Assembly (NCBI RefSeq): GCF_015291725.1
Contig: NZ_CP030038.1
Span: 682,001-746,000, forward strand
From: Bradyrhizobium sp. CCBAU 51765
Lineage (GTDB): Bacteria > Pseudomonadota > Alphaproteobacteria > Rhizobiales > Xanthobacteraceae
Reading direction: 5' to 3'
DNA: 64,000 nucleotides
Of this stretch, positions 52,130-61,007 are shown in pieces. Numbering within the stretch: the first letter of the stretch is position 1; the number at the start of each line of letters is the position of its first letter. Under the pieces are notes generated by a model, which saw only the letters and a list, made by a program, of their open reading frames with translations, was not told the DNA's origin and made no database searches. Position numbers and translations under genes: made by a program.

Positions 52130-52446
52130 TGACGTTGAAGGAGGAGTTGGGTACGGATATCGAAAGCTACCTGCGTGGCGAGCAGCCGTCGGAGGATGCC
52201 ACGACGAAAGCCGCGCAGATCGACGACTGGGCGCCTCTGATTTCGCGCGGCCTACGTGGCGGGTACGTCATGACGCTCGTGGGCAAGGTCTCTAACCATC
52301 CGACGGTTGCCGACGGCAAGGTGACGGAAACCAGCGAAGTCTGCTGGCTCGATCGCGAGAGGCGATGGGCGCGGACCCGGTCCAGGCTTTGGCTGCTCGG
52401 AGAACCCGAGGGCAGCGAGATCGCGGTCGACGGTCTGGAATTGTGA
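52129..52446 (+). CDS. Small protein coupled to the AAA+ gene (possibly DUF6634-like)
   Basis: 105 residues. YVMTLVGKVSNHPTVADGKV, TETSEVCWLDRERRWARTRS and LWLLGEP suggest the DUF6634-like family found in rhizobia, where WARThSRhahLG recurs. I am only moderately sure of the family. The start overlaps the AAA+ stop by one base (ATGA context), so translation is coupled. Confidence 0.6.
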   Translation: MTLKEELGTDIESYLRGEQPSEDATTKAAQIDDWAPLISRGLRGGYVMTLVGKVSNHPTVADGKVTETSEVCWLDRERRWARTRSRLWLLGEPEGSEIAVDGLEL

Positions 52447-52499
52447 CCCGTTCGCGGTCCGCTGCGCTACGGTCGCGGACAGCCTCGCCTCACGAAAGC

Positions 52500-52655
52500 C
52501 TTCTAACGGATCCCGTTCAGGAGGCCATCGAAGTATCTGCGCAGGTCGCTCGATCGCTGCTCCGCCTTGGAGGAGATGAGGGCAACACCGAGCTGTTGAA
52601 AAAGCGTGACGATGCCGAGAAGATGCTTCGTTCTCTGCGCAAGGCGCTTTCCTAG
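52500..52655 (+). pseudogene. C-terminal fragment of a ParB-like gene
   Basis: The frame ends with NTELLKKRDDAEKMLRSLRK-ALS, nearly the same as the end of the intact ParB-like protein at 24783 (NAELLKKIDDAEAMLRSLRK-ALS). A weaker match extends about 20 residues further upstream. No start or ParB-N domain remains. It is the tail of a second, lost ParB-like gene and links regions B and C. Confidence 0.75.
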
Positions 52656-52774
52656 CTTCGATACTCCGCCTCAAAGGAGCTGGCGAGCGTGAGCGGCCAT
52701 CATGACGGCTGCAACTTCGCTGATGTCGGTCTAGCCGGCCAACAGAGATCGCGTGAATCTCGTAAGAGGGATGA

Positions 52775-52794
52775 GAATCCCTCCCTCTCCGCCA
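52775..52794 (+). repeat. 3' end of a tRNA-Ser gene, possible attachment site
   Basis: GAATCCCTCCCTCTCCGCCA is the T-loop end, T-stem, acceptor strand, discriminator G and CCA of a tRNA-Ser. The T-stem's other strand (GAGGG, 52766-52770) is present, but the loop start reads ATGA rather than GTTC, and no anticodon arm is found upstream. It is therefore not a functional tRNA. It fits an attachment core marking the right end of region C. Confidence 0.55.
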
Positions 52795-53025
52795 CCTTGA
52801 AGCAGCTTCGAGAAAGCCCCGTAAAATAAGGCCTTTCTGCACGTCCGGTTTTGCCGGTGTAGCCCCCGAGTGTAGCCCTTGGGGAGACTCGTAATCTGCC
52901 ACGGCGCGGGTCTTCTCCGCAACACCTACTTCTTGAGACCTGGTACTTCGGAAAATAGGTGTTGGGGAGGCCCGCTGAACGACGGTTCGCGGCCCGGAGA
53001 TTGTCCTTTTCAGTCTTTGCGATCG

Positions 53026-53892
53026 CTAGACGTATGTTATCGAATTGCCGATCGAGCGCGATCCTTGATGCGCTTCTGCTCCATGATGTCCTTGCTCGGA
53101 GGATCGGGGCGCTGCCGTTTTGCTACGCTTCGCTTTCCGCAATTTCAGATCAAGCCCTTCCAAAAGAGTCTGCCTCACGCGAATGCGGGCGGGTGTTTCG
53201 CGCATTGCCCGAAGCCATCGCTCCACAGTCACGCGCAGCATCCGACGCCGAACGTGTGCCGTGACGGGTCCGTCCGAGACCTGAATGACCGGCAAGGCAT
53301 GTAGCGTGAGCGAGATCGGATGATGATCGGAAGCCCCGCGCGCCAGCACCCGAGCATAGGAACAGCGCAAACCTCGCGCCATGCAGCGATCGAGGCGGAA
53401 GGAAATGATGTCATTCGGACTGTGTGTGGATTGGCGCGGTCCGACATCCTTGAAGCCGGCAAGCTTGATCGGCCCGACCGCGTTGTAATCGCCGACAATG
53501 GCCGCCGGACCGTCGAGGGCATTCGAGATGTGCATTAGTTGCCACCGGTTCAGGAACTGGCCGTGCGAAAGATGCACGTTGGCGAAAGTCACGTCACCCA
53601 GCTGGACGATTTGCGCGACGCGAGGTGGCACGCGACCGGGCACCTGCGAAGCCGGCAGACGTAGCGCATAGGGCCGCAGCAATGGATGCGGGCTCCACAC
53701 AGCCAAACCGTAAATACGGCCCTCCAGCGGTTCGCGAAAAAAATATCCGCCGACCATAGCCGGTAGATCCGCCATTTCCTCGGTCGCTTCCTGCAAGAAG
53801 AGAAGGTCGGGATGATGTCGTTTGACGAGAGCGGCTACATCCTCTACCTGCGCACCAGTCAAACGCAACAAGTTCCAGCTTATAACTTTCAA
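53026..53892 (-). CDS. Endonuclease/exonuclease/phosphatase (EEP) family protein
   Basis: 288 residues with the EEP metal-hydrolase signature in order: VISWNLLR, LFLQEATEE, FANVHLSHGQ, IVGDYNAVGP, and RGASDHHPI at the end of the fold. Such enzymes hydrolyse phosphodiesters in nucleic acids, nucleotides or phospholipids. The last ~80 residues are a basic extension. No signal peptide is visible. It lies divergent from a phospholipase-D-type gene, a pairing common in this group, and may act on lipids or DNA; the substrate is not clear. Confidence 0.8.
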   Translation of the reverse strand: MKVISWNLLRLTGAQVEDVAALVKRHHPDLLFLQEATEEMADLPAMVGGYFFREPLEGRIYGLAVWSPHPLLRPYALRLPASQVPGRVPPRVAQIVQLGDVTFANVHLSHGQFLNRWQLMHISNALDGPAAIVGDYNAVGPIKLAGFKDVGPRQSTHSPNDIISFRLDRCMARGLRCSYARVLARGASDHHPISLTLHALPVIQVSDGPVTAHVRRRMLRVTVERWLRAMRETPARIRVRQTLLEGLDLKLRKAKRSKTAAPRSSEQGHHGAEAHQGSRSIGNSITYV

Positions 53893-54203
53893 GTTTCTAC
53901 CCCCGGCTGGCGCTCTTCAGTTCCCGAGTATCCCATTCTCCCGGATGACACTCGAGATCGCGGTACGCCGCGACACCCCAATGACGCTAAGATTGACTCG
54001 CTCGAATTGGGAAAGTCTGGCCGATATTTAGGGAGACGGACGAGCGATTCAACACCGTCAGAGGCGAAAGAATCCAACCGCATTCGCGACACCTGCCATG
54101 GTCGGCGCTAGAATATTATGCGTTGCCCATCTCTAGCGAGGGTTGGGCAACCGGCACACCGAGCTGGAAAACCGCCGAGTGGCCATCGAACGGGCATCCG
54201 ACA

Positions 54204-55604
54204 ATGCAGTTTTTGCTCATAGTGATCTACGTGCTCTTCGCGGGCACAGTCACGGTCCACGTGCTGCTGACGAAGAGCGACGTCCGCGCTGCGTTGGGGT
54301 GGATTGCGGTCGCTTGGTTGGCTCCGGTTTTCGGCGCGGCACTCTATTTCGTCTTTGGCATCAATCGCGTAACGCGCCGGGCCTTGCACTTTGCGAAGCT
54401 CGAGCACGAGCGTGGAAGCGCTACCGGCCCCGATGCGTGGCCGCCGGTGCCGGCGAACATCGCAGCCCTTTCCGCCATTGCCCAGCGCGTGACCGGAAGC
54501 CCCCTGATCGCCGGCAATGCCGTTTCGGTCTTACGGGGCGGCGATGAAGCATATCCGTCGATGCTGGCCGCGATCCGCAGTGCTCGTCATAGCGTCGCTC
54601 TCGGCTCTTATATCTTCCGCGATGATCCGGTCGGGCGCTCCTTCGTCAGCGCCCTGATCGATGCTCGGAAACGTGGCGTCGAGGTGCGTGTGCTAATCGA
54701 CGGAATCGGCAGCGGCTATTTTCGGTCATCACCGCTGCGCGATCTGGAAGCCGCCGGGATCCCCACCGCCCGTTTCCTCCATACTTGGGTGCCTTGGCGC
54801 ATGCCTTTCCTCAATATGCGTAACCATAAGAAGCTCCTGATCGTCGACGGGACGGTGGGATTCACCGGCGGATTGAACATTGGCGCGGACCACTCACGCC
54901 GACGTGCGACAAAAGACTATGTCGACGGTGTGCAGGTCAGGGTGGAGGGGCCGGTCACTCGGCAGCTCATGGACACCTTTGCGCGAGACTGGTCGTTTAC
55001 GGTGGATGAGGTGCTGGACCAGGATGTCTGGTGGCCCCCCATCGACTCCGTGGGATCGGTCGCCGCCCGCGGCATCCATTCGGGACCGGATGCTGATATG
55101 TACAAGCTGGAAACGATCCTCGGCGCGGCCCTTATCCAGGCACAACATCGGGTTCGTATCGTCACACCCTATTTTCTTCCCAACCAGCGTCTCCAGTTCG
55201 CTATCGCACAGGCAGGTCTGCGCGGGGTTTCCGTCGAGATTCTGATTCCGCAGCGATGCGACTACTTCTTCATGGATTGGGCGATGCTGGCACATCTCCG
55301 CTTTTTCAAGGATGTGCTCGCCACTGTCTATTTCACACCATCACCCTTCAACCATGCCAAGCTCATGACGGTGGACGGGCAATGGTGCCTAATCGGAAGT
55401 TCAAACTGGGACACGCGGAGCTTACGGCTCAATTTCGAGTTCGACCTGGAATGTTACGATAGCGCGGTGACCGCGAATGTCGATGCTCTGATCGAGAAGA
55501 AAATTTCAGAAGGCCGCAAGCTCAGCCCGGACGAACTCGCCGCCCGGCCCCGATGGAGCCAATTGCGCGACGCGGCCACGCGACTTCTGCTGCCGTACCT
55601 CTGA
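54204..55604 (+). CDS. cls: Cardiolipin synthase-like phospholipase D protein
   Basis: About 466 residues. Two N-terminal membrane helices (MQFLLIVIYVLFAGTVTVHV; ALGWIAVAWLAPVFGAALYF) precede two HKD motifs (NHKKLLIVDGTVGFTGGLN near residue 210 and NHAKLMTVDGQWCLIGSSN near 385). This is the layout of bacterial cardiolipin synthase, which joins two phosphatidylglycerols. ATG 54204 is chosen because the first helix begins there; the frame is open back to 54123. Other PLD activities cannot be excluded. Confidence 0.88.
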   Translation: MQFLLIVIYVLFAGTVTVHVLLTKSDVRAALGWIAVAWLAPVFGAALYFVFGINRVTRRALHFAKLEHERGSATGPDAWPPVPANIAALSAIAQRVTGSPLIAGNAVSVLRGGDEAYPSMLAAIRSARHSVALGSYIFRDDPVGRSFVSALIDARKRGVEVRVLIDGIGSGYFRSSPLRDLEAAGIPTARFLHTWVPWRMPFLNMRNHKKLLIVDGTVGFTGGLNIGADHSRRRATKDYVDGVQVRVEGPVTRQLMDTFARDWSFTVDEVLDQDVWWPPIDSVGSVAARGIHSGPDADMYKLETILGAALIQAQHRVRIVTPYFLPNQRLQFAIAQAGLRGVSVEILIPQRCDYFFMDWAMLAHLRFFKDVLATVYFTPSPFNHAKLMTVDGQWCLIGSSNWDTRSLRLNFEFDLECYDSAVTANVDALIEKKISEGRKLSPDELAARPRWSQLRDAATRLLLPYL

Positions 55605-55906
55605 CTGATGTCGCAATCCGTGTTGCAATTTGGGTTGCGGTACGGGTCCGGATAGCGCGCGTCGCTTCAACATCGACCATGATCGCGGCATTGTCGCTGA
55701 ACCTAGTATTTTGACTCCACCATCCTTTTCGCGAACGAATAGCTCTAGTCCGGGATCGAGAGCGTCGATCCTCGAATACAATTTTTGCATCCAGATGCGC
55801 GGCTCGTTCATCGGTTGCTTCGCGCTGGTTCCATGCGTTTACCGTCGGCAATCGAACATGGAGACACATTCGATCGCGCCTTTCGGTGAAAGTTCGGCGC
55901 GCCGGT
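55605..55906. other. Intergenic stretch
   Basis: About 300 bp. Near 55612-55655 GCAAT/GTTGC-type words recur with roughly 12-bp spacing, possibly a short degenerate repeat. No supported gene. Confidence 0.3.
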
Positions 55907-57001
55907 CTAATCTTTCTTCTTCGCGCTGTCGAGAAATGCACCAGTTTCTCTGTTGAGAAACTCCACATCCGCCGGAATCGCGCCGCCGGCTGCCGCATGC
56001 CCCGTAACGCTGCCCGGGCTGATCGTCATCACCTTGGCGCCCGCGATGTTCTTGCCGGCTTCGATCGGCTCGAATTCGGGATTGAGCAGATCCTTCGTTC
56101 CCGTGAGGATCAAGGTCTTCGCCTTGATCGAGGCGAGCGCTTTGGCGGTGTCGCCATTGAAGCCCGGCGTGGTGCCGACGTCGTGGCGCTCATAGGCCCA
56201 GGTCTGGTAGATCCAGTCGTTGGCGTCGAACGCCTTGATCAGCGCGGTCTCCTGGCTTTCCATCCAAGGCAGCACGTCCATGCCGTTCTTGAACTGCGCG
56301 GAATACATGTCCGGCGTGCGTGCCGACAGCAGCGAGAGGACGTCGCGCCACAGGCGGATGCCCTTTTCCGGCGGCGCTTCGTAGTTTCCGTCCTTCCATG
56401 CGGCGTCGTTCATGATCGCCTTGCGCGAGGCCTCCAGCACCGCGACCGTCCAGGCCGGCGTCTTGGCCAGCGGCACCATCGCTACCAGCGCGTCCATGTA
56501 ATCCGGATAGCTGACGCCCCATTGCAGCACTTGCATGCCACCCATCGAGGGGCCGACCACGGCGACGACGTGATCGATGCCGAGCTTCTCCTTCATCAGG
56601 CGGTACTGCGATTGCACCATGTCGCGGATGGTGAATTTCGGGAATTGCATGCGCGGCTGCGCCTTCGAATTGCTCGGCGAGGTCGAGAGACCGTTCGCGA
56701 TCGCATCGGTGCAGACGACGAAATATTTGTCAGTGTCTAACGCCTTTCCCGGGCCGATCAGGAAGTCGAGCCGGTGGTGATTGCCCGAGATCGCCGTAAC
56801 CATCAAAATAGCGTTGGACTTCTTGTCGTTGAGTTGGCCGTGCGTGACGTAGGAGATCGAAAAATCCCTGATCACCTCGCCGCTCTCGAGCTTGAGATCG
56901 CCTTCGCTGTAGGCTTGGTGCGGCGGCTGCTGCGGCGAATGCGCCGCGGCGGGCAGCGATAGTAGCAGTCCGGCGGCAACGACATATCCGATGCGTTTCA
57001 C
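55907..57001 (-). CDS. Secreted alpha/beta hydrolase, homoserine O-acetyltransferase (MetX)-like
   Basis: 364 residues. A signal peptide (VKRIGYVVAAGLLLSLPAAA) begins at GTG 57001, which has AGGGGAG upstream. The fold carries the nucleophile Ser in VGPSMGGMQVLQWG, Asp in LILTGTKDLLNPEFE and His in SVTGHAAAGG. MetX proteins acetylate homoserine in the cytoplasm, but export argues for a different, perhaps esterase, role. It is divergent from the CDF transporter across a FixK/FNR-like box. Confidence 0.82.
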   Translation of the reverse strand: MKRIGYVVAAGLLLSLPAAAHSPQQPPHQAYSEGDLKLESGEVIRDFSISYVTHGQLNDKKSNAILMVTAISGNHHRLDFLIGPGKALDTDKYFVVCTDAIANGLSTSPSNSKAQPRMQFPKFTIRDMVQSQYRLMKEKLGIDHVVAVVGPSMGGMQVLQWGVSYPDYMDALVAMVPLAKTPAWTVAVLEASRKAIMNDAAWKDGNYEAPPEKGIRLWRDVLSLLSARTPDMYSAQFKNGMDVLPWMESQETALIKAFDANDWIYQTWAYERHDVGTTPGFNGDTAKALASIKAKTLILTGTKDLLNPEFEPIEAGKNIAGAKVMTISPGSVTGHAAAGGAIPADVEFLNRETGAFLDSAKKKD

Positions 57002-57504
57002 TTGGTTTTCTCCCCTGGGCTCACAAGCGCTGCTTCTGGAAGGCATAATGCGCTTGCACACAAAACCCTTCCTGGATCAAAATATTCCCAAACTGCAGGC
57101 GTTTGCACGTCGAAGGGGAGGGAGCGCGCAACACGCCTCAATCCTGCTACTCGTATTGGCTGTTCTCTCGCCGGCCTTGCCGACCTGACAGCGCGTTTCA
57201 TGTTGATCATTTTGCGGTCGCGAACGTCGCATTGATCAGGATCAAAGGGCGAAGGACAAGCCGCGCGCGGAAGAGTTCGTTTGAACGCGCGGGGTACCCG
57301 CCGCGGGCTTGGGATCCAGCATCAATCTCCTTGTCGTCGAATTAATCGCGCAATTGGCGGAACTCCAACGGGGAGCGCCCGACGCCAAATGGCAGGCCCG
57401 GCGGGTGACCTTGATTTGCAACTGATTGTCAGAAGCAAACCATGCGGTGGACTGGACGGGTGTTTGCGTGCTTCTAAGCGCCTTGCGCATTCGCGAGAAC
57501 GGAA
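57002..57504. other. Divergent intergenic region
   Basis: About 500 bp between the secreted hydrolase and the CDF transporter, containing a perfect FixK/FNR-like box at 57232-57245. No supported gene. Confidence 0.4.
57232..57245. promoter_or_regulatory. FixK/FNR-like box
   Basis: TTGATCAGGATCAA is a perfect match to the TTGAT-N4-ATCAA site bound by FNR/FixK regulators under low oxygen. It lies 230 bp from the hydrolase start and 260 bp from the transporter start, so a leader or internal promoter would be needed. Confidence 0.6.
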
Positions 57505-58410
57505 ATGGACAAGAACCTGCAAATTGCCAGCGGCAGCATAGTAGTTGGCGTGATCGTATTGGGATTGAAGTACCTTGCCTATGCCTGGACGGGTAGTGTT
57601 GCCCTTTACTCCGATGCCGTCGAAAGCATTATCAACGTCGTGGCGGCGGTCGCGGCGCTGATGGCGGTTTGGTACGGTGCGCGACCGGCGGACGAGAACC
57701 ATCCCTACGGTCACCACAAAGCCGAATACTTCTCCGCGGTCCTTGAAGGTGCATTAATCATTGTTGCGGCCATTGCCATTGTGCACGAGGCGTATGGGAC
57801 CTTTCTTTCCCCGCGTGCCATTCAGGCTCCTCTCGAAGGCCTATTGCTCAACGGCTTGGCCAGCGCCTTGAATGCCGTTTGGTGCTGGATCCTGATATCG
57901 CGAGGTCGAAAACTAAGATCTCCAGCGCTCGTAGCGGACGGAAAGCACCTGCTTAGCGACGTGATCTCATCCGGCGGCGTAATCTTCGGTGTGGCCTTGG
58001 CCTCCATCACGGGCTGGACAGTTCTCGACCCAGCCTTGGCAATTCTAGTTGCCCTGAACATTCTATGGTCAGGATGGGGCTTGATTCGGGAGTCGACAGG
58101 CGGGTTGATGGATGCCGCGGTAACGCCTCGGCAACGGAATACGATTCAGAAGGTAATTTCGGAGAATGCCGAAGGTGCCATCGAGGCCCATGATTTGCGA
58201 ACGAGAAGCGCCGGCAGGGCGATCTTTATCGATCTGCACCTCGTCGTGCCGGGCGCAATGTCGGTGGACGCCTCGCACGCGATTTGCGACCGGATCGAGA
58301 ATGCCCTGAGTGAAGCCGTACACGGCGCCGTCGTGACGATTCACGTTGAGCCGGAAGGCAAGGCAAAGCATCGTGGAATCCCGGTGCTTTCGCCATCTAG
58401 ACACAGCTGA
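57505..58410 (+). CDS. Cation diffusion facilitator (CDF) transporter
   Basis: 301 residues with five or six membrane helices and the CDF metal-site motifs: YSDAVESIINVVAAVAAL in helix II, HPYGHHKAEYFSAVLEGALI, and ADGKHLLSDVISSGGVIFG in helix V (His-x-x-x-Asp). A cytoplasmic C-terminal domain with HDLRTRSAGRAIFIDLHLVV follows. These proteins export Zn, Fe or Mn using the proton gradient. The first Asp site has a Glu partner (DAVES), slightly unusual, so the metal is uncertain. Confidence 0.88.
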   Translation: MDKNLQIASGSIVVGVIVLGLKYLAYAWTGSVALYSDAVESIINVVAAVAALMAVWYGARPADENHPYGHHKAEYFSAVLEGALIIVAAIAIVHEAYGTFLSPRAIQAPLEGLLLNGLASALNAVWCWILISRGRKLRSPALVADGKHLLSDVISSGGVIFGVALASITGWTVLDPALAILVALNILWSGWGLIRESTGGLMDAAVTPRQRNTIQKVISENAEGAIEAHDLRTRSAGRAIFIDLHLVVPGAMSVDASHAICDRIENALSEAVHGAVVTIHVEPEGKAKHRGIPVLSPSRHS

Positions 58411-58605
58411 CCTGCGGAGCTGGACCCGTCTCTGGACGAGCTTCCACATGCCCCGACCCGGTCTCACGTTGATCGCAGAGCACGCACCCGGGAATCTGCG
58501 GCGATGACGGTCCGGCCTCCCCCCCCCGCCTTCCCAAGAGTTTTGTGCGATGTCAAAGCATCCCATGACGAGCCGCCTAGTAATTGGAGCATAGGAGGCG
58601 AGGCA

Positions 58606-59280
58606 ATGCTGCCCTTCACATCCGAGCAGTTTCGTTCGGTCTTCGTGGACTACAACAACTCCATCTGGCCGGTCCAGATCGCCGCTTATCTGCTCGGCGG
58701 CGCCGCGCTTGCATTACTCCTTCGCAAAACTCGGGAGGGAGACCGCGTCATTGCTGGAATTCTGGCAATGATGTGGTTGTGGACCGGCGTGGGCTATCAC
58801 GGGCTTTCGTTCTCCTCGATCAACAAGGCCGCCTACATTTTTGCCGGGCTTTTCGTTCTCCAGGGCTGCTATCTGTTTTACTCGGGCGTGTATCGTGGTC
58901 AGATGCGGTTCGGCGTACGACAGGACCTGCCGACAGTGATCGGCGGGTCGTTCGTGGCCTACGCGGCGATTGTCTATCCGATGATTGGGGTAGCCATCGG
59001 GCATGCCTATCCCGAAATGCCGATGTTTGGCGTTACGCCGTGCCCGGTGACCATTTTTACGTTCGGGCTGCTTCTACTGACCGTACGCCCTGTGCCACGC
59101 TGGCTTTTTGTCATTCCATTTGTCTGGTCCTTGATCGGTGGCAGTGCCGCCATTCTCCTGCAAGTCCCGCAAGACTGGCTTCTCCTCGTCAGTGGTGCGA
59201 TTACTGTACCGCTGGTGGTTCTTCGAGACCGGCAGACGATAGAGGATCGCGATCCGCGAAAGAATAGGGCAGCGAATTGA
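58606..59280 (+). CDS. DUF6064 membrane protein
   Basis: 224 residues with about six membrane helices and the family start MLPFTSEQFRSVFVDYNNSI followed by WPVQIAAYLLG and MMWLWTGVGYHGLSFSSIN. GGAGGCGAGGC precedes the ATG. The family's function is unknown. It lies 195 bp after the CDF gene and 19 bp before another membrane protein gene. Confidence 0.75.
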   Translation: MLPFTSEQFRSVFVDYNNSIWPVQIAAYLLGGAALALLLRKTREGDRVIAGILAMMWLWTGVGYHGLSFSSINKAAYIFAGLFVLQGCYLFYSGVYRGQMRFGVRQDLPTVIGGSFVAYAAIVYPMIGVAIGHAYPEMPMFGVTPCPVTIFTFGLLLLTVRPVPRWLFVIPFVWSLIGGSAAILLQVPQDWLLLVSGAITVPLVVLRDRQTIEDRDPRKNRAAN

Positions 59281-59299
59281 TGGAATTGTCGATGATCTA

Positions 59300-59866
59300 A
59301 TGGATGATGGTAAGCATGGCGAGTTGATTGAACTGCGAATCGAGAATGTCGCGCAGATCTTTCACACATTAGATCCGTTCCCATTCCGTGAACGCGATCT
59401 GGATAGAGAAGCGGAAGAATTCATCGTCGGTTGGGCTCGCGAGTTGCCAGCCGGCTGCGCCATAAGAATTGTAGTTCACTTGCCTGAAGCCGAGGCAAAG
59501 ACCAGGGCGGCAGGTGAACTAAGCGAGGCGCTCCGTCGCTATTTTTCTGATCGCGCCACCGCTGTCCAAAGCGAGATCAAGGAGCTGTTCCGGATCGGCC
59601 GTCGATCGCTTTGGATAGGAATATCAATCCTGGTGGCCTGTCTGGTGGCGGCGCATCTGGCCGCCGGTTATCTGATCGAGAGCCCGTTCAGACGCCTCGT
59701 CGAGGAGAGCTTTCTAATTCTCGGTTGGGTCGCCAATTGGCGGCCTATCGAGATATTCCTGTATGATTGGCTGCCGCTCGTTCGGAAAAGGGATCTGTAC
59801 CGACGTCTGGCCGCGGCGAAGCTCAACCTGAAGCCCTACACCGCTCCAAAACCCTTCGATCTTTAG
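59300..59866 (+). CDS. Membrane protein of unknown function
   Basis: 188 residues. The N-terminal half is soluble and acidic (HTLDPFPFRERDLDREAEEF). A long helix with two membrane segments follows (SLWIGISILVACLVAAHLAA; VEESFLILGWVANWRPIEIF) and a Lys-rich tail. It resembles small inner-membrane proteins often found beside stress genes in rhizobia. Start at ATG 59300, 19 bp after the DUF6064 stop. Confidence 0.7.
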   Translation: MDDGKHGELIELRIENVAQIFHTLDPFPFRERDLDREAEEFIVGWARELPAGCAIRIVVHLPEAEAKTRAAGELSEALRRYFSDRATAVQSEIKELFRIGRRSLWIGISILVACLVAAHLAAGYLIESPFRRLVEESFLILGWVANWRPIEIFLYDWLPLVRKRDLYRRLAAAKLNLKPYTAPKPFDL

Positions 59867-59916
59867 CCAGCCGTCGTCGGATGCCTCGGCGGCACCGTCG
59901 CACACCTCAGCAACGG

Positions 59917-60756
59917 TCAGTGGGAAAACAGAATCGGAAGGGGTGGCCTAGCCAATAAACTTCTTGTCGCGCCGCCAAGAATGAATTCCCGGAGTCTGGA
60001 TTGACCGTACGCACCCATCACAAGTACGTCGGCACCGCATGAAGCCACGTGGCTTTCGAGAACCTCCCCGATCGGCCGTGCCGCCGCGTCGACTTTATCA
60101 ACCGTCACATCAACGCCATGTCGCGATAGATTTTTTGCGACTTCCTCGGCCGAATGTGTAGTTCCCAAAGCCTTTTCGTTAAACACGGTCACAACCCGCA
60201 CCCGCTTTGCCTTCTCCAGCACCGACATGGCATCGGCAATCGCCCGAGCAGCCGTACGGCTGAAATCCCACGCGACAACGACCGTGTTGAGTTCGAACGA
60301 CTTCGTGCGGGGTCGCTCCGGCAGGACCAGTGTGGGCTTCCCCGATCCAAATATCACAGCTTCTGCATACCATTGATCGTAAGATTCCGGCACCGAGACG
60401 ATCGTCAGATCGCGAAGGCGTGCGTACTCCACGAACGTGTCGGACACTTTGTACGTAACACACCGCTCCAGGATCTTTTCATGAATCAGGCCTGCCTTCT
60501 CAGCCGCCGATTCAAATGAAGCGAGCAAATCCTCGGCGTTCTTCAGGCTCTTACGCGCCTCGGCGGCGGCGATTCCCGCGACGTCAACAAGCGAACTGGA
60601 GAGAAAGGTCCCAGGAATTTCTACACGCGCTTCGCAGGCGATTGCCGCAATGTGCGCGCCGAACAACGAGGCAAACGCGACGGCATCGCCAATAATCGAA
60701 ACCGGGGTCGGTTCGGGATAGCTCGTCAAAGTGAGAAGAATGTCCTTTATGGGCAT
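59917..60756 (-). CDS. Tandem-domain universal stress protein
   Basis: 279 residues made of two Usp folds. The second carries the nucleotide-binding pattern GAYGQSRLREFILGGATRSL (G-x2-G-x9-G-[ST]). The first lacks it. GGGAGG lies six bases before ATG 60756. Usp proteins rise under stress, anoxia or growth arrest. A FixK-like half-match at 60810-60823 lies 54 bp upstream. Confidence 0.85.
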   Translation of the reverse strand: MPIKDILLTLTSYPEPTPVSIIGDAVAFASLFGAHIAAIACEARVEIPGTFLSSSLVDVAGIAAAEARKSLKNAEDLLASFESAAEKAGLIHEKILERCVTYKVSDTFVEYARLRDLTIVSVPESYDQWYAEAVIFGSGKPTLVLPERPRTKSFELNTVVVAWDFSRTAARAIADAMSVLEKAKRVRVVTVFNEKALGTTHSAEEVAKNLSRHGVDVTVDKVDAAARPIGEVLESHVASCGADVLVMGAYGQSRLREFILGGATRSLLARPPLPILFSH

Positions 60757-60809
60757 CCGCTGCCTCCCTGAAGTAAAATCAGAGACTAGCCTCCGCGCAC
60801 GGAGGAGGA

Positions 60810-60823
60810 TTGATCTGGCGCAG
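60810..60823. promoter_or_regulatory. FixK/FNR-like box (one mismatch)
   Basis: TTGATCTGGCGCAG, close to the FixK2-type site TTGATC-N2-GCGCAA found in this bacterial group. It sits between two divergent Usp genes. Confidence 0.5.
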
Positions 60824-61007
60824 ACTTATATGCGGCATCACGTCACGGAGCAATTAATGGGAGCCGCCAGAGGAGCGAGGGAGCGCGGGGTAGGAGTGCG
60901 ACTCGGTTCCTTCATCTCTTTCCGCAACGATGAGAGCCGAAGATTTGCGCTACGTCAATACGCGCCGATCGATGGCTGGCATCATTAAACAATAGGAGTT
61001 GCTTGCC

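Noticed and set aside
55886..56740. A 284-codon open frame on the plus strand
   Set aside because: Opposite the signal-peptide-bearing MetX-like hydrolase with its catalytic triad.
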